Below are positions 1-4,735 of a stretch of 5,610 nucleotides of DNA, piece by piece. Position numbers and translations under genes: made by a program. The stretch comes from Candidatus Moraniibacteriota bacterium (GTDB lineage Bacteria > Patescibacteriota > Minisyncoccia > Moranbacterales > GCA-2747515): contig JALWEZ010000022.1 of the NCBI GenBank assembly GCA_027039165.1, positions 1 to 5,610 on the forward strand, in the 5' to 3' direction. Under the pieces are notes generated by a model. That model was given only the letters and a program-made list of their open reading frames with translations, was not told where the DNA came from and ran no database searches. The stretch's first letter is position 1, and every line of letters starts with the position of its first letter.

Positions 1-18
1 CCTATTTATAATTATCTA

Positions 19-73
19 ATTCGTAATTACACATTGTTAATTCGTAATTGTTTGTTGGAAATTTAATAGGACT
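19..73. repeat. 55-bp direct repeat, copy 1 (CRISPR trailer duplication)
   Basis: Positions 19-73 match 119-173 at 54 of 55 bases; the one difference is A29 versus G129. The offset is exactly 100 bp. The last 16 bases (58-73) equal part of the CRISPR repeat, so this copy ends in a fragment of a second, more decayed repeat. The 45 bp between the copies (74-118) contain nothing I recognise. The simplest reading is duplication of the array's trailer end. Confidence 0.9.
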
Positions 74-118
74 TTAATCAAAAATCAATTAAGAATTAAA
101 AATGAAGAATATAAACCT

Positions 119-173
119 ATTCGTAATTGCACATTGTTAATTCGTAATTGTTTGTTGGAAATTTAATAGGACT
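119..173. repeat. 55-bp direct repeat, copy 2 (adjoins terminal CRISPR repeat)
   Basis: This is the second copy of the 19-73 segment. It runs directly into the degenerate terminal CRISPR repeat, whose conserved part is 158-180. Each copy carries the 10-mer ATTCGTAATT twice, 21 bp apart (19-28 and 40-49 in copy 1, 119-128 and 140-149 in copy 2). The function is unknown. Confidence 0.9.
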
Positions 174-373
174 ATTAGACAAAGCTACTGCTCATTTAGT
201 TACTTTTTATCTACAAAAGTAGAAATTTAATAGGACTATTAGACTGTAAATTCGATGAAATGAAACCGTCTGATCTACAAAAGTAGAAATTTAATAGGAC
301 TATTAGACAAGAAAAATTAGAGAGCTATGGTGTTTTAATCTACAAAAGTAGAAATTTAATAGGACTATTAGAC
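158..373 (-). CRISPR. Type V-A (Cas12a-type) CRISPR array, trailer end, three spacers
   Basis: Three identical 36-nt repeats lie at 209-244, 273-308 and 338-373. A terminal repeat at 145-180 keeps only its right 23 nt (158-180). Spacers are 181-208 (28 nt), 245-272 (28 nt) and 309-337 (29 nt). On the minus strand the repeat begins GTCTAATAGTCC and ends AATTTCTACTTTTGTAGAT. This is the Cas12a crRNA handle: a UCUAC/GUAGA stem with a UUUU loop followed by AU, close to the handles of known Cas12a systems. Polarity is therefore minus, with the leader at 374 and above and the oldest spacer at 181-208. The terminal repeat has lost the part encoding the handle stem, as is usual at trailer ends. Repeat identity and spacing are seen directly, and the subtype is inferred from the handle. 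No cas gene lies in the window, and the leader side is occupied by ppdK. Confidence 0.95.
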
Positions 374-382
374 TCCACAAAC

Positions 383-449
383 CCTTTATTAAACCAAAAA
401 GATGCAAATTATGAGATATGCTCATAACGACTTTTTGGCTTAAATAAGG
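383..449. repeat. Long imperfect palindrome next to the leader-proximal CRISPR repeat
   Basis: The inner stem pairs 409-415 with 421-427 (TTATGAG/CTCATAA, 5-nt loop). A middle stem pairs 394-401 with 431-438 (CCAAAAAG/CTTTTTGG, 8 bp perfect). Past a mismatch at 393/439, 389-392 pairs with 440-443, with weaker pairing continuing to 383 and 449. A 7/3-nt internal loop separates the inner and middle stems. It begins 9 bp from the repeat at 373, so it sits in the presumed leader. It could be a DNA cruciform, a leader RNA structure or a regulator site. There is no T tract, so it is not a convincing terminator by itself. Confidence 0.6.
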
Positions 450-450
450 C

Positions 451-477
451 AAACCTCAAAAATTGACACTGAGGTTT
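451..477. terminator. Probable intrinsic terminator hairpin, direction unclear
   Basis: There is a perfect 8-bp stem, AAACCTCA (451-458) with TGAGGTTT (470-477), and an 11-nt loop. The plus-strand continuation is T-rich (TGTATTTTTTG). The minus-strand continuation is weaker (GCCTTATTT). It lies 147 bp past the ppdK stop and could end ppdK transcription on the minus strand, but the T tract favours the plus strand, where no gene is visible. It may work in both directions. Confidence 0.5.
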
Positions 478-624
478 TGTATTTTTTGTCTTCTAATTTA
501 TATTTACCTAATATAGGCCCATAAAAATTTATACCTTTGTGTAAGTTGTAAAAGTCCACAAGTCTCAAGTAAATCTTACCCAGAAATGCTTAAAACTCTT
601 TATTATTTATATTATACATGAACT

Positions 625-3228
625 TTAAGCGAGTTGCAAATTTTGTTTTATAGTCGCTTGTGCACAAACTAGTCTAGCAATTGGCACGCGAAAAGGAGAA
701 CAACTTACATAATCAAGTCCTGTGTTATGAAAAAATTCTATAGAAGACGGATCTCCACCGTGCTCTCCACAAATTCCAAGTTTTATATTTTGCTTCACTT
801 TTTTGGCTTTATCTACAGCAATTTTTATAAGTTCACCTACTCCAGTCTGATCAAGGCTTACAAAAGGATCTGCTTTATAAATTCCTTTATCTAAATACTC
901 TTGGATAAATTTACCAATATCATCTCTGCTAAAGCCAAGAGTCATCTGAGTTAGATCATTTGTACCAAAACTAAAAAACTCAGCTTCTAGTGCAATTTCA
1001 TCTGCTTTTATACCAGCTCTAGGCACTTCTATCATTACACCAATTTTCAAATTATTAATCTTTTGTTCTCTAGCAATCTCTAAAATTATTTCTTTTTGGT
1101 TTTTAAACTCTTCTACACTCCCCACAAGTGGTACCATTATTTCTAAATTACATTTTTTTTCTTTGAGAGCTTTTAGCATTGCTCTAACTTGCATTTTAGT
1201 AATTTCTGGATAAGTAATTCCTAATCTACAACCTCTGTGACCAAGCATTGGATTTACTTCACTTAAATTAAGTATTTTCTGTTTTAATTTATTTTGTGTG
1301 ACATTCAATTGTTTTGCAAGTTTTTTGATTTCATTGTCTTCAGTTGGCAAAAACTCATGAAGCGGTGGATCCAACAAACGTACATTTACAGACAATCCCT
1401 TCATAACATCAAACAAATCTAGAAAATCCTTTGTTTGAAGTGGAAGTAATTTTTCTATAACTACTTGTCTTTCTTTTGAATTATCTGCAAGAATTAATTC
1501 TCTTATAAGTTTCAATCTTTTCTGCTCAAAAAACATGTGTTCTGTACGACAAAGCCCAATTCCCTCTGCTCCTAATTCTAGAGCTTTTTTTGCGTCATTT
1601 TTTGTATCTGCATTTGTCCTAACTCTCATTTTGCGAAATTCATCAGACCACTTCATAATAGTCAAAAAATCTTTTGAAAACTGAACTTCTTCCACAGCAA
1701 TCTCACCCTTGTAAACTTTGCCAGTAGAGCCATCTACACTTATAACATCCCCTTCAAAAAACTTTTCCTCACCCACATAAATAATCTTTTTTTCTTCGTC
1801 TACATTTAATTTTGTGCATCCACAAACACAACACTTTCCCATCCCACGAGCAACTACAGCAGCATGAGAAGTCATACCTCCAGTGGAAGTAAGAATTCCA
1901 ACGGCTGAATTAATGCCTTCTATATCCTCTGGACTAGTTTCTTTTCTTACCAAAATCACATTTCTCCCTAAATCTTTTTTTTCACAAGCGTCTTTTGCAC
2001 TAAAAACAATCTCTCCTACAGATGCACCAGGAGAAGCAGCTAAACCTATTGCAATTGGTTTATTTTTTTCTAAATCTTTTTGTTTGAATTGTTTATGTAA
2101 TAATTGATTTAATGAATTTGGGTCAATTTTCAAAAGTGCTTCTTGTTTTGTTAAAATTCCCTCATCCACCAAATCAACTACAATTTTTATCCTAGCTTTT
2201 GCTGTTGTTTTACCATTTCTAGTTTGTAAAAAATATAACTTATTTTTTTCTATGGTAAACTCCATGTCTTGAATATCTTTATAATGAGTTTCTAGCTTGT
2301 CTTTTATTTCTACTAATTGCTTATAAATTTTTGGATTTTGTGTTTTTAGCATTTTTATCTCTATTGGCGTACGCACTCCAGCAACCACATCCTCACCTTG
2401 AGCATTTACTAGATACTCACCATAAAACTCATTTTCTCCAGTTGATGGATTTCTAGAAAAACACACTCCAGTTGCACAATCCTCTCCCATATTACCAAAA
2501 ACCATTTCTTGCACAGTCACAGCTGTACCAAGTAAATTATCTATCCCGTGCATTTTTCTGTAACTTATTGCTCTGTCATTATTCCAACTTTCAAAAACCG
2601 CCTCAATTGCTCTGTAAAGTTGATCTTTTGGAGATTGAGGAAAAGTTTTTTTGGTATACTTCTTATAAACTTTTTTGAATTTTTCTATAATTACTTCTAA
2701 ATCATCCTGAGAAAACTCTGTATCAGAAATTAACTCTTTAGTTTTTTTAATTTCATCCAGTATCTTTTCAAAATTTTTGCTTTCTATGCCCTCAACCACA
2801 TTTGCATACATTTGTATAAATCTTCTATAAGAATCCAGTACAAATCTCCTATTAGAAGTTTTTTTTACCAGCGCTTTCACTGAAATATCATTTAAACCCA
2901 AATTTAGGATTGTATCCATCATACCAGGCATAGAAACTGAAGCTCCAGACCGTACAGAAACCAAAAGTGGATCATTTTTGTCTCCCAATTTCTTTTTTAT
3001 CTTTTTTTCAAGTAAACTCAATTCTTTATCAATTTGTTTTTTTATATTAGACGGTAGTGATTTATTGTTTTTGTAATAAAGTGCACAAGACTCAGTAGTA
3101 ATCACAAAACCACTTGGCACAGGAATTCCAAGTGAAACCATTTCTGAGAGATTTGCTCCCTTTCCTCCCAAAATTTCAACCATATCTTTATTTCCTTCTT
3201 TAAATGAATATGTATATTTATTTTGCAT
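625..3228 (-). CDS. ppdK: Pyruvate, phosphate dikinase (PPDK)
   Basis: Cytosolic enzyme of central carbon metabolism that interconverts ATP + phosphate + pyruvate and AMP + PPi + phosphoenolpyruvate. The protein is 867 residues, full length for the family. The N-terminal ATP-grasp-type domain (about 1-340) shows GGKGANLSEM (21-30), SVRSG (91-95), MPGMMDTILNLG (100-111) and LQTR (334-337). The swivelling phosphohistidine domain (about 390-510) has GGMTSHAAVVARG with catalytic His455; Thr453 is the position phosphorylated in plant enzymes. The C-terminal TIM barrel has GLCRTEHMF (Arg561), VRLLDPPLHEF (Arg617), MLGHRG, MIEVPRAG (Glu734), GTNDLTQM (Asn757, Asp758) and GICGEHGG with catalytic Cys820. 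Numbering up to about 617 coincides with the Clostridium symbiosum enzyme. The start is the first ATG with the full N-terminal motif spacing, and no Shine-Dalgarno sequence precedes it. The stop is TAA. It looks monocistronic and intact. Confidence 0.98.
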   Translation of the reverse strand: MQNKYTYSFKEGNKDMVEILGGKGANLSEMVSLGIPVPSGFVITTESCALYYKNNKSLPSNIKKQIDKELSLLEKKIKKKLGDKNDPLLVSVRSGASVSMPGMMDTILNLGLNDISVKALVKKTSNRRFVLDSYRRFIQMYANVVEGIESKNFEKILDEIKKTKELISDTEFSQDDLEVIIEKFKKVYKKYTKKTFPQSPKDQLYRAIEAVFESWNNDRAISYRKMHGIDNLLGTAVTVQEMVFGNMGEDCATGVCFSRNPSTGENEFYGEYLVNAQGEDVVAGVRTPIEIKMLKTQNPKIYKQLVEIKDKLETHYKDIQDMEFTIEKNKLYFLQTRNGKTTAKARIKIVVDLVDEGILTKQEALLKIDPNSLNQLLHKQFKQKDLEKNKPIAIGLAASPGASVGEIVFSAKDACEKKDLGRNVILVRKETSPEDIEGINSAVGILTSTGGMTSHAAVVARGMGKCCVCGCTKLNVDEEKKIIYVGEEKFFEGDVISVDGSTGKVYKGEIAVEEVQFSKDFLTIMKWSDEFRKMRVRTNADTKNDAKKALELGAEGIGLCRTEHMFFEQKRLKLIRELILADNSKERQVVIEKLLPLQTKDFLDLFDVMKGLSVNVRLLDPPLHEFLPTEDNEIKKLAKQLNVTQNKLKQKILNLSEVNPMLGHRGCRLGITYPEITKMQVRAMLKALKEKKCNLEIMVPLVGSVEEFKNQKEIILEIAREQKINNLKIGVMIEVPRAGIKADEIALEAEFFSFGTNDLTQMTLGFSRDDIGKFIQEYLDKGIYKADPFVSLDQTGVGELIKIAVDKAKKVKQNIKLGICGEHGGDPSSIEFFHNTGLDYVSCSPFRVPIARLVCAQATIKQNLQLA

Positions 3229-3245
3229 AATTTTTTTTAAGTATT

Positions 3246-3251
3246 ATTATA
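3246..3251 (-). promoter_or_regulatory. Putative ppdK -10 box
   Basis: On the minus strand this reads TATAAT, 17 bp upstream of the ppdK ATG, which would give a very short A/T-rich 5' leader. No good -35 lies at 16-18 bp; TTGGTT at 3263-3268 is too close. In such AT-rich DNA a lone TATAAT is weak evidence. It is supported mainly by its place between an upstream terminator and the gene. Confidence 0.4.
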
Positions 3252-3330
3252 TCCTTTTTTTAAACCAACTTGGTGTAATTGTATCATGCTATAAATTTAC
3301 TACCCATCAAATATGATTTTTTCACACACA

Positions 3331-3364
3331 AAAACCTACTCATTATTGATGTAAAGTAGGTTTT
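3331..3364 (-). terminator. Intrinsic terminator of the csoR-metallothionein-dsbA unit
   Basis: There is a 10-bp perfect stem, AAAACCTACT (3331-3340) with AGTAGGTTTT (3355-3364), and a 14-nt loop. Read on the minus strand it begins 12 bp after the DsbA-like gene's stop and ends in TTTTTGTGTG, a suitable U tract. It lies about 100 bp upstream of ppdK, so it marks ppdK as a separate transcription unit. Confidence 0.8.
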
Positions 3365-3376
3365 ATTTGTGCTTAA

Positions 3377-4129
3377 TTAATTATTACGTGCATATTCTAT
3401 TAATTGTTCAACTTTTTCTTGACTAAAAGCACCATTAATCGGTATAGTTTTTCCTTTTTTTGTTACTATAATACTCCATGGAGTTCCTCTTCCTCCTGTT
3501 TCTATTGCATTATCTACATTTTTTTGAACTTTTTCTTTAAATTCATGCTTACCATAACACTTATCAAATTCAGTTTTATCTACTCCAGAAACTTTTATAA
3601 GCCTAGATAACTCATCATCAATATTCCATCTATCATTAGTTTTTGTGGTGTTAAAATATTCATCTACAAACTTCCAAAAAGAATTATTTCCTCCTAACTT
3701 CCCTACACATTCAGCTGCTTCAGCTGCTTTTCTTGCGTTTTTTGGATGTAAACTGTCAAGTGGAAAATGCCTAAAAACTAATTTAACATCTTGTTGATTA
3801 GCTAAAACTTTCTCCATTGTATTGTGAAATCGCTTACAAAAAGGACATTCTAAATCTGTATATTCTACAATAATAACATTTGCATCCTTTGATCCCCTGT
3901 AATAATCTTTGTCAGTAACTTTTGCTACTTTTTGAGTTTTATCTTCTTTGTCTTTTTGTTTAATTTCTTTAACTTCCCCAACTTCTTGTGTATTATCTGT
4001 AGATACCTTTGTATTATTATATTTATTTGAATTAAGTATTGCATAAGCAATAAAAATCCCTGCAAGAAGTATTGCTCCTGGAATTATATATTCCTTGCCT
4101 TTACAATTTGAATTATCACATTTTTTCAT
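3377..4129 (-). CDS. Membrane-anchored DsbA-like thiol-disulfide oxidoreductase
   Basis: A 250-residue protein predicted to form or rearrange disulfides in exported proteins. A short N-terminal segment with Cys4 and Cys9 precedes one hydrophobic helix (about 14-32), which acts as an uncleaved anchor. A charged Lys/Glu/Asp-rich linker follows (about 40-78), then a DsbA/thioredoxin_4-type domain (about 80-250). The redox centre is CPFC (Cys95, Cys98), preceded by VIIVEYTDLE, the typical beta strand. The cis-proline loop is GTPWSII (Pro217). Cys141 (AAEC) and Cys191 (FDKC) occupy positions at which this family often has a second cysteine pair. The start is the ATG 12 bp after the stop of the 36-codon cysteine-rich gene, so co-transcription is likely. 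No Shine-Dalgarno is visible. The stop is TAA, followed by a terminator. Its place behind a CsoR gene suggests a role in copper stress, since Cu(I) damages thiols and disulfides. The exact substrate is unknown. Confidence 0.93.
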   Translation of the reverse strand: MKKCDNSNCKGKEYIIPGAILLAGIFIAYAILNSNKYNNTKVSTDNTQEVGEVKEIKQKDKEDKTQKVAKVTDKDYYRGSKDANVIIVEYTDLECPFCKRFHNTMEKVLANQQDVKLVFRHFPLDSLHPKNARKAAEAAECVGKLGGNNSFWKFVDEYFNTTKTNDRWNIDDELSRLIKVSGVDKTEFDKCYGKHEFKEKVQKNVDNAIETGGRGTPWSIIVTKKGKTIPINGAFSQEKVEQLIEYARNN

Positions 4130-4141
4130 AATAAAAATTTA

Positions 4142-4252
4142 TTATTTACATTCACACTTACTACATTTAGAACCGCAATCACAATCACATTTACAATCAG
4201 CACATTTTTTTTCACACTTACAATTACATTTACTCCTTTTACAATTTTTCAT
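4142..4252 (-). CDS. Small cysteine-rich, metallothionein-like protein (36 residues)
   Basis: The reading frame runs from ATG (4250-4252) to TAA (4142-4144) and encodes 36 residues, of which 12 are cysteine: positions 4, 9, 11, 13, 17, 20, 22, 24, 26, 30, 33 and 35. They form CxC runs (CNCKC at 9-13, CKCDCDC at 20-26, CEC at 33-35) and CxxC pairs (17/20, 30/33). The rest is mostly Lys, Asp, Glu, Asn and Ser, with no aromatic residue, no histidine and no signal peptide. This is the composition of metallothioneins, which bind Cu(I) or Zn(II) through thiolates in the cytoplasm. It lies between csoR (35-bp gap) and the DsbA-like gene (12-bp gap) in the same direction, so copper-induced expression is likely. 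A functional parallel is mycobacterial MymT, under the CsoR-family repressor RicR, although I see no sequence relationship. No Shine-Dalgarno sequence is present. Coding is seen directly; copper binding is inferred. Confidence 0.85.
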   Translation of the reverse strand: MKNCKRSKCNCKCEKKCADCKCDCDCGSKCSKCECK

Positions 4253-4287
4253 AGCAAAAAATTAATTATTTATTTTATTCCAAAAAA

Positions 4288-4620
4288 TTATTTTTTTAAT
4301 TTATAAATTTTTAGAATCTCTTCAATTGCCTGTTTTTCTTTACCATTTTTCATTTGATAAAGTACACATGTTTCTAGATGTTCTTTTAAAACAATATCTT
4401 CAAAAGAACGTAATGCACTACAAGCTGCATTTGTTTGAGTAATTATATCAATACAATATCTATTTTCCTCAAGCATCTTTTGCAAACCTCTTATTTGTCC
4501 CTCAATTTTTTTAAGTCGAGTTATATATTTTTTGTTATCTATTACTTGACCTGGTAGTACAATTTCTCTTTTTTTAGAAACCTCACATGAATTACATTTT
4601 TTAGCGCTAAAATTATTCAT
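4288..4620 (-). CDS. csoR: CsoR-family Cu(I)-sensing transcriptional repressor
   Basis: A 110-residue all-helical DUF156/CsoR repressor that releases DNA on binding Cu(I). The signature RLKKIEGQIRGLQKMLEENRYCIDIITQ occupies 35-62, cited here by its key residues. The metal triad is Cys56, His81 and Cys85 (YCID, EHLETC), with the same spacing (25 and 4) as Cys36-His61-Cys65 of Mycobacterium tuberculosis CsoR. Tyr55 and Glu101 fall at the positions of that protein's second-shell Tyr35 and Glu81. This favours Cu(I) over the nickel (RcnR), formaldehyde (FrmR) or persulfide (CstR) members. An N-terminal extension of about 20 residues carries a CNSC pair (Cys9, Cys12) not needed by the core fold. 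It is the first gene of the operon, preceded by a promoter with an embedded CsoR-type palindrome, so it is probably autoregulated. No Shine-Dalgarno is seen. The stop is TAA. Confidence 0.95.
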   Translation of the reverse strand: MNNFSAKKCNSCEVSKKREIVLPGQVIDNKKYITRLKKIEGQIRGLQKMLEENRYCIDIITQTNAACSALRSFEDIVLKEHLETCVLYQMKNGKEKQAIEEILKIYKLKK

Positions 4621-4625
4621 TCTAT

Positions 4626-4639
4626 TATCATTAATGATA
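4626..4639. repeat. 14-bp perfect palindrome at the csoR transcript start
   Basis: TATCATTAATGATA is identical to its reverse complement. It lies between the -10 box and the csoR ATG, overlapping the expected transcription start and short leader. It could be a second protein-binding site or chance in AT-rich sequence. Without a loop it is unlikely to form a stable RNA hairpin. Confidence 0.4.
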
Positions 4640-4646
4640 CATATTT

Positions 4647-4669
4647 ATTATACCCTATAGGGGTATAAT
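4647..4669. promoter_or_regulatory. CsoR-type operator palindrome
   Basis: There are 9-bp perfect arms, ATTATACCC (4647-4655) and GGGTATAAT (4661-4669), around a 5-bp centre. The core reads TACCCCTATAGGGTA on the minus strand, which matches the C-tract/G-tract sites recognised by CsoR-family repressors. It overlaps the -10 box and fills the promoter spacer directly upstream of csoR. Binding by the adjacent CsoR is inferred. Confidence 0.82.
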
Positions 4670-4675
4670 TTGCAA
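4647..4675 (-). promoter_or_regulatory. csoR operon promoter
   Basis: On the minus strand, TTGCAA (-35, 4670-4675) and TATAAT (-10, 4647-4652) are separated by exactly 17 bp (4653-4669). Transcription should start near 4640, giving a leader of about 20 nt before the csoR ATG at 4620. The spacer is filled by the operator palindrome, so repressor and polymerase would compete for the same DNA. Confidence 0.8.
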
Positions 4676-4735
4676 CACTCCAAATTTTATACAATAACAA
4701 AGTCTGCAAATCCTTATAAATATAAATAAATTAAA

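Larger units (their letters stand above)
374..624. other. Gene-free interval: presumed CRISPR leader and ppdK downstream region
   Basis: No credible coding region was found on either strand. By repeat polarity, the part next to 373 should be the array's leader. It holds the palindrome at 383-449 and the hairpin at 451-477. I found no convincing minus-strand -35/-10 pair for the array: CATAAT at 408-413 is a possible -10, but it lacks a good -35. Positions 478-624 contain a short CCTA/TAGG palindrome at 507-517 and otherwise nothing I recognise. Confidence 0.5.

Noticed and set aside
30..173. Trailer duplications as a tracrRNA or scoutRNA
   Set aside because: They contain a repeat fragment in the same orientation as the array rather than an anti-repeat, and Cas12a needs no tracrRNA.
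403..444. 13-codon plus-strand open frame (MQIMRYAHNDFLA) before the hairpin at 451-477, resembling an attenuator leader peptide
   Set aside because: There is no ribosome-binding site, no run of regulatory codons and no plus-strand gene downstream to control. It also lies within the palindrome, which constrains its sequence.
588..630. Inverted repeat GCTTAAA/TTTAAGC around the ppdK stop as a terminator
   Set aside because: Only 7 AT-rich base pairs with a 29-nt loop and no following T tract.
1883..2107. Plus-strand open frame of 74 codons inside ppdK
   Set aside because: It lies antisense to the phosphohistidine domain of an intact, highly conserved gene, and its translation shows no recognisable motif. 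The same applies to 2472-2678 in ppdK and 3404-3610 in the DsbA-like gene.
4669..4705. Inverted ATTTGCA/TGCAAAT between the last gene and csoR as a terminator
   Set aside because: The stem is short and AT-rich with a loop of over 20 nt, and one arm is simply the -35 region of the csoR promoter.
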